From JABSSA01 sp039975755 (GTDB taxonomy: Bacteria > Pseudomonadota > Alphaproteobacteria > Rhodobacterales > Rhodobacteraceae): 64,000 nt of DNA. The stretch's first letter is position 1, and the number at the start of each line of letters is the position of its first letter. Below are positions 1 to 9,033 of this stretch, piece after piece. The stretch covers positions 1 to 64,000 of the forward strand of contig JBDWGM010000004.1 in assembly GCA_039975755.1 (NCBI GenBank), written 5' to 3'. The translations under genes were made by a program, and so were the position numbers. The notes beneath the pieces were generated by a model that was not told the origin of the DNA, did no database searches, and worked only from the letters and a program-made list of their open reading frames with translations.

Positions 1-71
1 ACGACTTTGCGCAGTACCTGATGAACCGGATGGACGCATCCTATCAACCCGTTATTGCAGACGAGGCCTGA
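1..71 (+). CDS. 3' end of an unidentified gene (partial)
   Basis: The reading frame enters from outside the window and stops at TGA 69-71. It leaves only 22 residues, ending in VIADEA. The next start codon follows two bases after the stop, so this gene and the oxygenase fragment after it were probably in one operon. Too little is visible to name a family. Confidence 0.5.
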   Translation, partial: DFAQYLMNRMDASYQPVIADEA

Positions 72-73
72 CC

Positions 74-223
74 ATGCTTGATCTGTCAGCTCAACTGCAA
101 AACATCGCAGCTCTGCCAGCTGATCGTCCTATGACAATGCCAGGCGCGTTCTATACCTCGCAAGAGCAGTTTGATCGAGAAGCAGCAACCATCTTGCGTC
201 GCACAGCCACCCAATCAAATTAA
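74..223 (+). pseudogene. Truncated N-terminus of a Rieske-type ring-hydroxylating oxygenase alpha subunit
   Basis: This is a 49-codon reading frame. Residues about 24-44 (PGAFYTSQEQFDREAATILR and following R) resemble the segment just before the Rieske domain in aromatic-ring or betaine-type oxygenase large subunits, where the family usually continues RRTW followed by the Rieske CxH. Here the frame departs after LRRT and stops at 221-223, so the Rieske centre and catalytic domain are absent. The break near base 206 lies only a few bases from the 3' end of the opposite-strand Hint/RTX gene, suggesting a rearrangement removed the rest. Family assignment rests on a short stretch. A genuine small protein is possible but unlikely. 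Confidence 0.5.
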
Positions 224-1768
224 TGCAACAGAACCCTCGAGACCCACGTCTTTTTTCACAATGGAATGAACAGGACACATTTCTGGCAGGTGATCGGCCT
301 GCCGGCCGAAAGCTCTTTGTGTGACTTTTGTCAGAAGCGCGGTCTCTACCTGTAAACCCTCGATTAAAATGATTGCATGTCTTGCAAGAAGAATGTTGTG
401 ATAATCGGCGATCTTGTGTTCGTGCATTCTCCGAACTCCTTGTCGTCCGCACAGTTTGACCGCTGCAATGAGAACCGTTTTTCCTGATAACGAGCGCAAA
501 GCAATGCGATGCTGGGGGGAGACGATGCAATCTCGGAAGGGTCGATCCCGCCCGAAACTGTTTTTCTTGATCAAAATGGGCTTCCCCCGATCAAAGCGGT
601 TCGTAAAATGCATACGGTGAGCGCATATGGCGACTATTGGATCAGCTCCATTATCCTCCGTATTGACAAGATCACCTGGTCTTAGATCCTGCACCCGTGT
701 GTAACCGCTGGGAGTGCTTATGCGTGTATCTCTATGCAGGCAAACTGGCCCGGCTTCTGTCGAAAAGTTCTGTGAGCCCATGTCCACTATATCGACCCCG
801 ACAAGGCGTGTTGTATCCCCATTGTCATAGGTAACGATTGCGTCGGCGTTATCTTGGCTGAGCCTGTCTAGAAAGTCCTGATAGGTCTGTATTTCGGCCA
901 TATCAAATGCCAGAATATCCGGATCAGCGGGATCGAAGTCGAGGATCGTATCAGACCCATCACCATCGCGAATGACGAAAGTGTCACTGGTCGAATTGTC
1001 CCCAGACGACAAGGTGTCATTGCCCAGACCACCGACGATTGTATCCTGGCCGCTGCCGCCTGTGATCGTATCGTCCCCATCCCCGCCATCGATGCTGTCA
1101 TCGCCGCTTCCCCCATCAATGCTGTCAGCGCCGCCATCACCATCAATCGTATCGTTGCCGTCGTCGCCATTGATCGTGTCGCTGCCACTCCCAATCGCAT
1201 CTCCATCAGCGTCGGTGTACCCGAGACCCATCGCGTCATCACCGGATGTGCCGTCAACGGGGCCGTCCGTTTCGATAAAGTTACCTTCCTGACGATTTGC
1301 GACTAACCTGGAATTGTTGTTGTTCAAAGCTTCAATTTTCAGTGACTGAATTGGCTTTGCTTCGAGTAAGGTCTGTCCAGTATTGAATGACACATTCGGT
1401 GCCAAATAGGTATTTCCGTTTGTATCCTGAAAAAACGTGTAGGTGGCGAGGGCTGTTGTGCCGTCGTTGTAGGTAAGTGTTGTGAAAAATGTTGCGGCGG
1501 AATCAAACAGTTGATCCGCACCACCATCGATGCGGAACTCATCGTGAGAGGTTGCATTATTGGTGTCATAAAAACTTGCGTTCCCCGCACCAAAGCCCGC
1601 GGTTCCAGGTGAAAAGGACTTTACATTGGCCGAAAGCGGATCATCCGTGCCGCCAAATGTCATGCCGACAAGCGCGCCAGCGTTCTCAGTTATGTTGGAC
1701 CCTTCTGTCGTGTCCATGTCAGGCGCAACGCCAAGGGAAAATACGTTAAATGTTGTGGGCATAAACAC
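215..1768 (-). CDS. Hint-domain protein with RTX-type calcium-binding repeats
   Basis: The 517-residue protein has no classical signal peptide. Residues about 195-260 contain glycine- and aspartate-rich nonapeptide repeats such as GGSGDDSIDGGDGDDTI, the parallel beta-roll that binds calcium in RTX proteins exported by type I secretion. After residue about 340 comes a Hint (hedgehog/intein-like) module beginning VCLHRDTRISTPSGYTRVQD, with VSPQHRIAL as the conserved histidine region. Such Hint proteins are common in Rhodobacteraceae; the Hint part may self-process, but this is inferred. The start gives MFMPTTFNVFSLG, a typical N-terminus for this group. It stands alone, convergent with the broken oxygenase fragment. 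No transporter genes are adjacent, so the export route is unknown. Confidence 0.8.
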   Translation of the reverse strand: MFMPTTFNVFSLGVAPDMDTTEGSNITENAGALVGMTFGGTDDPLSANVKSFSPGTAGFGAGNASFYDTNNATSHDEFRIDGGADQLFDSAATFFTTLTYNDGTTALATYTFFQDTNGNTYLAPNVSFNTGQTLLEAKPIQSLKIEALNNNNSRLVANRQEGNFIETDGPVDGTSGDDAMGLGYTDADGDAIGSGSDTINGDDGNDTIDGDGGADSIDGGSGDDSIDGGDGDDTITGGSGQDTIVGGLGNDTLSSGDNSTSDTFVIRDGDGSDTILDFDPADPDILAFDMAEIQTYQDFLDRLSQDNADAIVTYDNGDTTRLVGVDIVDMGSQNFSTEAGPVCLHRDTRISTPSGYTRVQDLRPGDLVNTEDNGADPIVAICAHRMHFTNRFDRGKPILIKKNSFGRDRPFRDCIVSPQHRIALRSLSGKTVLIAAVKLCGRQGVRRMHEHKIADYHNILLARHAIILIEGLQVETALLTKVTQRAFGRQADHLPEMCPVHSIVKKDVGLEGSVALI

Positions 1769-2278
1769 TGCCTCGCCTTGGAACTGTATCAGGGGGAATC
1801 CTGATTATTGGACATACAAGGAAGAAAAACGCTAAAACCGCCGGGTGCCTGCAACTCAGCCAAAGGTCAGCACAAAGAATTTGAAACAATCTTTGCGTGT
1901 TCTGCAATTGACCGTAGTTTTCAATTTAGTAACTTGCGCTTTCCCGTGGATCTAAAGAATAAAACCGTCCTTTGATCAGGTGGATAAATTAATAAATTGA
2001 ACATTCCGTAAAAAGAAATCTCCAAAGACCTTTTGAGGCTTCAGGCTAAGGCCTTGAGTGCTCAGACACTCGAGTTCCAAGCACATTCAAGATACGGATA
2101 AAGGCGAATTTCAGCACAATTCATTGCGGACAAAAAAACCGGGTTGTCCTATATTTATAAAATTTTATCGGAACCTGCATGGCTTTTTCAAATATTTGGT
2201 CGCAAATGCCTTGTAGTCTACCGACAAGTGTGACCTCTCGCTGAGAAGCGGCAATTGTTATTCAAGCTTGGTAAATTC
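1769..2278. other. Intergenic region, 510 bases, AT-rich
   Basis: This separates the start of the Hint/RTX gene (minus strand) from the 3' end of the MFS gene (also minus strand). It is richer in A and T than the flanking genes and should hold the Hint/RTX promoter. I found no convincing gene, tRNA or strong hairpin. Confidence 0.5.
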
Positions 2279-3643
2279 TCATTTAGGTTTGGGCCAGACC
2301 GGGTGATGGTCATCGATTACAAACACGTGGCTATGTCGAACGGCCTCGTGATGATGGTGTATCGGCCGCTTCGAATGCGTAATTTCCCCTTGATGGTGGT
2401 CCGCATCACCATTGGCATGCACGTGATCAAGAGCGACATGGTCATGCTCAATTTCCATTGGATCGAACGAAGGCCAAAGACGGTGCGCAATCAGCGAAGT
2501 GATACCGGAAATGAGCGCCATAACCAGAAACGTGATTGGCAACCCAGCGATGGCCCCAAGTGTTCCCGCTAAGGGGTAGGCCAATAGCCAAGTGGAATGC
2601 GACAGCGCGAATTGAGCAGCAAACACAGAGGGACGGTCTTCGGCGTGGCAGGATCGGGTGATCAGCAAGCCTGCCGACGTCTGAATAAACGAGGTCCCTG
2701 CCCCAAGTGCGGCCCATATTACCAATCCGACTGCGACCCCCGGTGCAAACGCTGCCAGCATAAGGCTGACCGTTACAATGGCGGCCCCGATGAACATTAT
2801 GGGACGCGGCGCGTGTCGATTGAGTAGTTTAGGCAACAGCAAAGCGACCACCATCGACCCAATACCGCTTGCCGCGAAATACAGCGCTACTGTTTCATCG
2901 CCAAGGCCAAGATCACTTTTGACCCGCACGACCGTGTTGACGATGACCATAGCCGTGCCTGCCGCAACGGTCACATAAAGGGCCAGCAACCCGCGAAGAC
3001 GCGGCGTGGCCAAATAGATCCAGATCCCACGTGTGACACGCTTGCGGAACGGAGCCTGAACCACCCCTGTGTTTCTGAGGGGCAGCACCACGCTGAACAC
3101 CAAAGCGGCTGAAACCAGAAACCCGATCGCAGTCCCGACAAACAATGCATGAAACGTAAACACTGCCAGCGCCAGTCCAGCAACTAAGGGGCTGACAAGC
3201 GATTCAAGATCGTGGGTCAAACGCGAGTAAGACAAGGCTTGGGTATAATCTGCCTCGTCTTCCAGAATATCTGGAATCGTTGCTTGAAATGTGGGCGTAA
3301 ACGCCGCTGAAAAGGCTTGAAACCCGAAGACCAGCAGATAAATCTGCCAGATCTCGGTCACGAAAGGCAGGAAAAGCACCATCCCCGCACGGGCCAAATC
3401 CAGCGAAATCAAAAAAGGTCTGCGCGGCAAGCGCTCTGATATGGCTGCGGCAATGGGGGCAAGCCCGACATAGGCGACCATCTTAAGCGCAAGGGCCGTG
3501 CCTAGGACAGCGCCTGCGTTGTCTCCGGCCAAGTGGAACGCCAGAAGGCCCAAGGCAATCGTTGTCAGTCCCGACCCAAGCACAGAGAAGATTTGCGCCA
3601 GCAGGAGTCGACGGTAGATGGGGTTTGCCATTGCACCGGTCAT
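2279..3643 (-). CDS. MFS transporter with histidine-rich C-terminal tail (NreB-like metal exporter candidate)
   Basis: About 400 residues form a 12-helix major facilitator core, with LPRRP between helices 2 and 3. The last 60 residues are cytoplasmic and very rich in histidine: HDHVALDHVHANGDADHH, then HSKRPIHHHH and HSHVFVIDDHH. Histidine tails of this kind are known in MFS nickel/cobalt exporters such as NreB, where they bind metal. This supports metal efflux but does not identify the ion. I chose ATG at 3643 rather than the upstream in-frame TTG at 3649. The gene diverges from a DUF2946 gene across about 100 bases and sits beside nickel/peptide-type importers and a COG0523 GTPase, which fits a metal role. 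Confidence 0.8.
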   Translation of the reverse strand: MTGAMANPIYRRLLLAQIFSVLGSGLTTIALGLLAFHLAGDNAGAVLGTALALKMVAYVGLAPIAAAISERLPRRPFLISLDLARAGMVLFLPFVTEIWQIYLLVFGFQAFSAAFTPTFQATIPDILEDEADYTQALSYSRLTHDLESLVSPLVAGLALAVFTFHALFVGTAIGFLVSAALVFSVVLPLRNTGVVQAPFRKRVTRGIWIYLATPRLRGLLALYVTVAAGTAMVIVNTVVRVKSDLGLGDETVALYFAASGIGSMVVALLLPKLLNRHAPRPIMFIGAAIVTVSLMLAAFAPGVAVGLVIWAALGAGTSFIQTSAGLLITRSCHAEDRPSVFAAQFALSHSTWLLAYPLAGTLGAIAGLPITFLVMALISGITSLIAHRLWPSFDPMEIEHDHVALDHVHANGDADHHQGEITHSKRPIHHHHEAVRHSHVFVIDDHHPVWPKPK

Positions 3644-3748
3644 GGCCAAAGTCTAGTTCTTCACTCTTGTGACACAATAGCCTAAATGAAGCGGATCTGG
3701 GTCCGGTCATCAGGCCCGGGTCGCTTTCGACTGTGAGGAGACCGGCAC

Positions 3749-4129
3749 GTGCATTGGAAAGGAGGAATAGTCACACGGCTTTTGATGGCCTTGACGATCC
3801 TTGCCAGTGTTGTCCTTCGCCCCCCCGGCACGATGTTGGTGGTCGAAGGCGAAATGCTCAGCTACGTCCTGTGTACCGGTGGTGAACCAAGAATTGTCCA
3901 AGTGCCCTTGGATGACACCATTCCTAGTGAGCGGGATCTAAGCTGCGATTTCTTCGCTTCACACATCGCAAGCCTGACCGGACAGCAGACTGAAGCTCCT
4001 CAGTTTGCACCTCTATCCTCTCGTCGTGCGGGGTTTGCACAATCAATCGATTTGGCGACACGCCGGTTGTGGCACCCCAATATAGCGCGCGCGCCTCCTT
4101 TGATGAATTCAAGTCCAATTTACACCTGA
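3749..4129 (+). CDS. DUF2946-like small membrane or secreted protein
   Basis: The 126-residue protein has one hydrophobic N-terminal segment (residues about 9-23). Then comes a region with VEGEMLSYVLCTGGEP, which resembles the LxLCTG motif of DUF2946 proteins, and a second cysteine at SCDFF. DUF2946 proteins have no settled function but are often found beside copper or other metal genes. A GTG start at 3749 is used because GAGGAG lies 8 bases upstream; a later ATG at 3785 is the alternative. The gene ends 18 bases before a nickel/peptide-type binding protein and is probably co-transcribed with that importer. Confidence 0.6.
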   Translation: MHWKGGIVTRLLMALTILASVVLRPPGTMLVVEGEMLSYVLCTGGEPRIVQVPLDDTIPSERDLSCDFFASHIASLTGQQTEAPQFAPLSSRRAGFAQSIDLATRRLWHPNIARAPPLMNSSPIYT

Positions 4130-4147
4130 ATTCACAAGGAATACCCA

Positions 4148-5692
4148 ATGACTAAACTTCGTTTAGCCCTGCATTTTGCGGCGGCGACCCTCACGGCTAT
4201 ACCGTTGTCATTCACATCGGTGCAGGCTGAAACGTCTCTTACTGTTGCGGTCAAGCGTGACCGTTATTCAGTGGCTGAAGACAAATTTTCGTTCACGACG
4301 CGCCGCCCTGCGGCACAAATTGTTGAAACAGCCGTGCAGCCAGACGAGAATTTCCTGCCCAGCCCACTTTTGTTCGACAAATGGGATTATGCGGACGGCT
4401 CTTATACCGTCACTTTGCGTCAAGATGTTTCGTTTTCCGATGGCACAGTTTTCAATGCTGACAGCGCCATTGACGCGCTGAAGCTATATGACCAAGGGAA
4501 GTCGGATTTCCTTCAGATCGATCAAGACAGCTTTGAAAAGCTCGGGGATTACCAGATCCGCTTTCGATCTGAAAAAGGGTCGGCACTGGTCATCGAAAAC
4601 ATGACCCATCGGGGCACATCCCTGTTCGGCCCATCCGAAGACCGCGCCGCGAACCCGGTCGGCACTGGTCCCTACCTTCTCGACAGCTATGAGCCCAAAC
4701 AGCAAATCACTGTGGTGCGGAACGAAAACTATTGGGGCGAAGCGCCAAGCGTTGACCGACTGACGTTCCGTTTCATCGGTGACGACAACGCGCGGCTTCT
4801 TGCATTGCAAAACGGCGAGATTGACGTGATCGGCGAAGTGACTCCGCAAATGATGTTGTCGATGCCGCAGGACGGGTCTGTTGTGCTTCATGAAAGCCGG
4901 CCAATCCGCTATGTGGCCTTGTTGGCAAACCTGAACGGGGCGACACCTTTCGACATCATTCAGGATTACAAAGTGCGGGAAGCTTTGGCTTGGGCCATCG
5001 ACCGCGACACGCTGGCCGAGGTGTTGTTTGACGGGCGTGGTGTCCCAGCCAAGGGTATTTTGCCCGGTTGGATGTTTAACCTTGGAGAAGACCACACAGA
5101 CGGTTTCGGTTATGACCCACAAAAGGCGGGTGCGTTGCTGGATGCGGCGGGTTGGACTTTGGGTGACGACGGCGTGCGTGAAAAGGACGGGCGCAAGCTG
5201 AAATTGCGTCTGGTCGCCGCTTATCCAAACGTGTCCACAGTGAAACCAATGCCCGAGATGCTGGAACAAATGTTCGCAAGTGTTGGCGTTGATATCGATC
5301 TGATCGAAGTGGATGACAGCGGCGTCTATGGCTCGACATACCTCGATACTGGCGAGGCGGATTTGTATATGGAATTCGCATCGAACAACAACACGGACCC
5401 GACCTACTTGCTGTACAATCTGTTCACCTCGACAACCGCTTGGGGTGGGTACAAGTTCACCGCGCCCGGACCGCATGTTGATGAAATGCTCAAATCCGCG
5501 CGCAGCGCTCAATCCCGTGAAGAAGTGATCGATCTGGTGCGTCAGGCGCACCGAGCGATTGTGCAGGACGATCTGGCGGCTATTCCAATCTTGATGGTGC
5601 CGAACTTTACCCTGTCACGTCCGGGTATCGAGGTTCCAATGTCGGAATATGCGGACTGGATCGACTATGGTCGCGTGAAATTCGCGAAGTAA
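4148..5692 (+). CDS. ABC transporter substrate-binding protein, peptide/nickel family 5 (importer 1)
   Basis: A 514-residue periplasmic protein with a clear signal peptide ending near VQAETSL. The mature part has the family 5 (DppA/NikA) pattern, including the SFSDGTVFNADSAIDALKLY region, NPVGTGPYLLDSY, and VREALAWAIDRDTLAEVLFDG. Family members bind peptides, nickel complexes or other small cargo; several features recall NikA, but the ligand cannot be read from sequence. It is the first gene of a complete SBP-permease-permease-ATPase-ATPase set. A stem-loop after the stop codon separates it from the first permease, as often seen where the binding protein is made in excess. Confidence 0.85.
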   Translation: MTKLRLALHFAAATLTAIPLSFTSVQAETSLTVAVKRDRYSVAEDKFSFTTRRPAAQIVETAVQPDENFLPSPLLFDKWDYADGSYTVTLRQDVSFSDGTVFNADSAIDALKLYDQGKSDFLQIDQDSFEKLGDYQIRFRSEKGSALVIENMTHRGTSLFGPSEDRAANPVGTGPYLLDSYEPKQQITVVRNENYWGEAPSVDRLTFRFIGDDNARLLALQNGEIDVIGEVTPQMMLSMPQDGSVVLHESRPIRYVALLANLNGATPFDIIQDYKVREALAWAIDRDTLAEVLFDGRGVPAKGILPGWMFNLGEDHTDGFGYDPQKAGALLDAAGWTLGDDGVREKDGRKLKLRLVAAYPNVSTVKPMPEMLEQMFASVGVDIDLIEVDDSGVYGSTYLDTGEADLYMEFASNNNTDPTYLLYNLFTSTTAWGGYKFTAPGPHVDEMLKSARSAQSREEVIDLVRQAHRAIVQDDLAAIPILMVPNFTLSRPGIEVPMSEYADWIDYGRVKFAK

Positions 5693-5708
5693 TCCAATCT
5701 TTAGACAC

Positions 5709-5736
5709 GGCAGAGCTCCTTTCGCGGGGCTCTGCC
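5709..5736 (+). terminator. Intercistronic stem-loop after the binding-protein gene
   Basis: The arms GGCAGAGCTCC and GGGGCTCTGCC pair over 11 bases with one G-T wobble around a six-base loop. No T-run follows, so it more likely stabilises the upstream mRNA or causes partial termination than fully stops transcription. Confidence 0.6.
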
Positions 5737-5752
5737 CATTTGGAATTCGACT

Positions 5753-6691
5753 ATGGTTCGATTTGTTCTTTTGCGCCTCTTGGCCGCCGTACCGACCTTG
5801 CTCGGCATGAGCTTTGTGGCCTTTGCGATCGTAGCACTTGCGCCCGGTGATCCGGTGATGATGGAACTGCGTGCCATGGGCATTGTGCCGGAACCCGAAG
5901 ATATTGCAGCTCTTCGGGCGCAATTTGGGCTCGATAAACCACTTTTGCCTCGCTATTTGGATTGGCTATCACGGGCAGTTCGGTTCGATTTTGGCACCTC
6001 GGTTGCCACGGGGCGCAGCGTGATGTCCGAAATCGCGATCCACCTGCCCGCAACTTTAGCATTGGCCGTGAGTTCGCTTGCCGGGGCCGTGATCATCTCG
6101 ATTGCGCTTGGCACATTCGCGGTCGCGTCGGATCGATTTACCGGAGCGGGCATCAGAGGTTTGACCATCCTTTTGGTCTCGATCCCCTCATTCTGGTTGG
6201 CGCTGCTGCTGATCTATGTCTTTGTTCTTAACCTTGGTTGGGCACGATTGGTCGGCGATGGATCTGCGTCGGATCTTGTGCTGCCCGCATTGACACTCAG
6301 CCTTGGGGCGGGTGCTTCATTGGGCCGTGTGGTTTTTGAACGCGTGCGCGCCGAAAAAAGCGAAGACTATGTTCGGCTCGCCATCGCCAAAGGGCTTAGC
6401 CCCCTAAGCATCATGTTGGGCCATATCGCCCCGCGCATCATCGGACCGTTGACCACCGCTTGGGCCAACACGTTTGGGGCGCTGCTTGGTGGCGCGGTCA
6501 TTGTCGAAAGTATCTTTGGGTGGCCCGGCCTTGGGCAACTTATCCTTCAAGCCATCGCGCAACGGGATTTCCCTGTTATTCAAGCCTATCTGGTCTTTAT
6601 GGGGCTGATTTTTTTCGCAACCAGCCTGATTGCTGACGTTGTCGTAATCTTGGCCGATCCACAATTGCGACGGAGGTTGGGTCATGAGTGA
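5753..6691 (+). CDS. ABC transporter permease, DppB/NikB type (importer 1)
   Basis: A 312-residue inner-membrane protein with about six helices. The N-terminus MVRFVLLRLLAAVPTLLGMS and the LAPGDPVM segment are hallmarks of the DppB/OppB/NikB family. The ATPase-contact loop includes RAEKSEDYVRLAIAKGLSP, and GALLGGAVIVESIFGWPGLG is the conserved C-terminal motif. It overlaps the next permease by eight bases, so translation is probably coupled. It should form the membrane channel with that permease. Confidence 0.88.
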   Translation: MVRFVLLRLLAAVPTLLGMSFVAFAIVALAPGDPVMMELRAMGIVPEPEDIAALRAQFGLDKPLLPRYLDWLSRAVRFDFGTSVATGRSVMSEIAIHLPATLALAVSSLAGAVIISIALGTFAVASDRFTGAGIRGLTILLVSIPSFWLALLLIYVFVLNLGWARLVGDGSASDLVLPALTLSLGAGASLGRVVFERVRAEKSEDYVRLAIAKGLSPLSIMLGHIAPRIIGPLTTAWANTFGALLGGAVIVESIFGWPGLGQLILQAIAQRDFPVIQAYLVFMGLIFFATSLIADVVVILADPQLRRRLGHE

Positions 6692-7544
6692 ACGCGCCCT
6701 TCGCATTCCCGCGTTGCGCCTTGGGTTGAACGGCGGGCGTATCGGCCTGACCCTTGGGCTTATCCTGATTGCCGTGTTCCTTGCTTTGGGCTTGTCGCCT
6801 CTGGTTTTTGATTTGCCTCCTCCGGAACAGATCGACTTGTTGTCGCGATTGTCAGCGCCATCCTCTGTTCACCCGTTGGGTGCAGATCACCTTGGCCGCG
6901 ACGTGCTGTCCCGGCTGATCGCAGCGGTTCCTGTTTCGCTTGGGGCGGCACTTGTGACCATGACTGTGATCTTGGCCATCTCGCTGCCATGGGGGATCGT
7001 TGCTGGGTTGGCCGGTGGGCGTGTGGATATGGTGATGATGCGTTTGGCCGATATCATCATGGCCTTTCCGACATTGGTTCTTGCCCTGGCTGTTATCGGT
7101 TTCATGGGCGCATCGCTTGAGGCCTCGATCATCGGCGTTGCCGCAGCGTGGTGGCCGTCTAATGCCCGGATGGTGCGCGCCCTTGTGTTGTCTGCCAGTC
7201 AGCGAGATTTCGTACATGCGGCTTACCTTGGCGGCGCTTCGCGCATCAGGGTCGTGATACGCCATATCCTGCCGCAAATTCTGCCATCTCTTGCTGTGAT
7301 CATATCGTTAGAAACGGCTTCGGTTTTGCTGGCGTTATCCGCGCTCAGCTTTCTTGGCATCGGTGTTCAACCCCCAACACCGGAATGGGGTGCCATGCTG
7401 AACGAAGCGCGACCGTTCTTTGCCCAAGCGCCCCATATGCTGCTGGTTCCCGGCTTGGCGGTGACATTGGCGGTACTCGCCTTCAACCTTGTCGGTGAAA
7501 GCTTAAGAGAACTGCTAGATAAAAGGCAGCCTTTTTCATGGTAG
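6684..7544 (+). CDS. ABC transporter permease, DppC/NikC type (importer 1)
   Basis: A 286-residue membrane protein. The motif HPLGADHLGRDVLSRLI after the first helix is diagnostic of DppC/NikC/OppC permeases. ASQRDFVHAAYLGGASR is the ATPase-coupling loop and FLGIGVQPPTPEWGAMLNE is the conserved end motif. It overlaps both neighbours, consistent with one transcript for the importer. Confidence 0.88.
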   Translation: MSERALRIPALRLGLNGGRIGLTLGLILIAVFLALGLSPLVFDLPPPEQIDLLSRLSAPSSVHPLGADHLGRDVLSRLIAAVPVSLGAALVTMTVILAISLPWGIVAGLAGGRVDMVMMRLADIIMAFPTLVLALAVIGFMGASLEASIIGVAAAWWPSNARMVRALVLSASQRDFVHAAYLGGASRIRVVIRHILPQILPSLAVIISLETASVLLALSALSFLGIGVQPPTPEWGAMLNEARPFFAQAPHMLLVPGLAVTLAVLAFNLVGESLRELLDKRQPFSW

Positions 7545-8305
7545 ACGCATTATCAGTCGCAGATCTCACGGTCACTGCTGGACCAAAGCAACGACTTTTG
7601 CACCAGATTGGTTTTGATCTGACCCCTGGAGAGCGTGTAGGCCTTGTCGGGGCCAGTGGCTGCGGTAAATCCCTGACGGCAGCTGCATTGTGCGGTTTGT
7701 TGCGCCCGCCACTTGCAGTGACCAACGGCTCGATACGTTTGGATGGCCTGGAAGTATTGGATTTGTCCCCGGCCCGCTGGCGGCAAGTACGTGGCAAAAA
7801 GATATTTCAGATTTTCCAAAGCCCCAGTACGGCATTGACCCCAGGACGACGCATCAAAAACCAATTGGCGGAAACGGCCCGCTTGGCCGGTTTGGACTCA
7901 ACACCAACAATTGCAAAAGCGCTGGATGCCGTAGCTTTGGAACAGCGCGTGACCGAGTTCTTTCCCTATCAACTTTCAGGTGGGATGAAACAACGCGTTC
8001 TGATTGCCATGGCCCTAATCCTGCGCCCGCGCATCTTGATCGCGGACGAACCGACAACTGGGCTTGATGTGTTGACCGAGCGCGAAGTTTTGGCCGCATT
8101 GAACACGATGGCCGACGAAACTGGCGCAACACTTTTGTTCATCAGCCACGACTTGCGCGCAGTACAAGATGTGGCAGACCGTGTGCTGGTCATGGATCAA
8201 GGGCAATTGGTCGAAAATACGTCGATCTCAAACTTGACCGCGTCACCTGCGCCTGCAGCTCGTCAACTTGCCGAGGCAGCGCACGCGCTGCAAAACGCAT
8301 GTTAA
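7538..8305 (+). CDS. ABC transporter ATP-binding protein, DppD/NikD type (importer 1)
   Basis: The 255-residue ATPase has Walker A GASGCGKS, a canonical signature LSGGMKQR, Walker B ILIADEPTTGLD, and the switch histidine in LLFISHDLRAV. It lacks the long cysteine-containing C-terminal extension of iron-sulphur DppD proteins, and its length matches NikD better. Seven bases overlap with the next ATPase gene. It energises transport together with that protein. Confidence 0.87.
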   Translation: MVDALSVADLTVTAGPKQRLLHQIGFDLTPGERVGLVGASGCGKSLTAAALCGLLRPPLAVTNGSIRLDGLEVLDLSPARWRQVRGKKIFQIFQSPSTALTPGRRIKNQLAETARLAGLDSTPTIAKALDAVALEQRVTEFFPYQLSGGMKQRVLIAMALILRPRILIADEPTTGLDVLTEREVLAALNTMADETGATLLFISHDLRAVQDVADRVLVMDQGQLVENTSISNLTASPAPAARQLAEAAHALQNAC

Positions 8306-9033
8306 GTGTTCGCGGACTGTCCAAACGCTTTTACGGGCATGAGGTGCTGGCGGATATCAATCTGACCATCCAGCCCGGCGAAGTTGTGGGATTGATCGGC
8401 CGGTCCGGGGCGGGCAAATCCACCATTGCCCGCTCTTTGGTTGGATTGGAAAGGCCAAATGCCGGAACCATCCAGTTGAACGAGGAAAGTATCGCCCCCG
8501 GAACTGGGCAAGCGCGACGTGACATCCAATACCTGTGGCAGGACCCAACTCAATCGCTCAGCCCGTTTCTTAGCGCATTGGGAACGGTGAGCGAAACGCT
8601 CAATGGGTTCAATATTGGCGAGTCCGCAAACCGTCAAGCACGGGCGCGTGACATTCTGAACGAGCTGGGTGTCGCAAGCGACATGCAGCAACGACGCCCC
8701 CATTCATTATCGGGAGGTCAATGCCAACGCATTGCATTGGCCCGCGCCTTGGCCGCCGAACCAAAAGTGCTGATCCTGGATGAACCGCTGTCCTCGCTTG
8801 ACCTTGCCACACAGGTCAACACAATCCGGTTGCTGCGGCGGGTCCACAAAGACACGTCACTGGCGATGTTGATCGTAAGCCACGATCTCGCACCCCTTAG
8901 GCAATTGGCGGACAGAATTCTGGTGTTGGACGATGCCCATATCGTCGAAGATATCCCGATGGCCGACTTTGCCAATCGGGCGCGCCATCCACTTTCGCGT
9001 GCTTATGCACAGACCCTCAAGACGATAAGATAA
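8299..9033 (+). CDS. ABC transporter ATP-binding protein, DppF/NikE type (importer 1)
   Basis: The 244-residue ATPase has Walker A GRSGAGKS, signature LSGGQCQR, Walker B VLILDEPLSSLD and switch region LIVSHDLAPL. It is the last gene of importer 1. About 145 bases separate it from the convergent Rrf2 regulator gene. Both nucleotide-binding motifs are intact, unlike those of the paralogous importer 2 downstream. Confidence 0.87.
   Translation: MLSVRGLSKRFYGHEVLADINLTIQPGEVVGLIGRSGAGKSTIARSLVGLERPNAGTIQLNEESIAPGTGQARRDIQYLWQDPTQSLSPFLSALGTVSETLNGFNIGESANRQARARDILNELGVASDMQQRRPHSLSGGQCQRIALARALAAEPKVLILDEPLSSLDLATQVNTIRLLRRVHKDTSLAMLIVSHDLAPLRQLADRILVLDDAHIVEDIPMADFANRARHPLSRAYAQTLKTIR

Noticed and set aside
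1020..1180. Possible CRISPR or DNA repeat array
   Set aside because: The repeats encode in-frame RTX nonapeptides, are imperfect and have no spacers.
972..1292. Repetitive Ser-Pro-rich frame opposite the RTX repeats
   Set aside because: It is the complement of the GGxGxD repeats, not a gene.
4484..5551. Long 355-residue open frame opposite the importer 1 binding protein
   Set aside because: It mirrors the codon bias of the real gene and shows no family motif or ribosome site.
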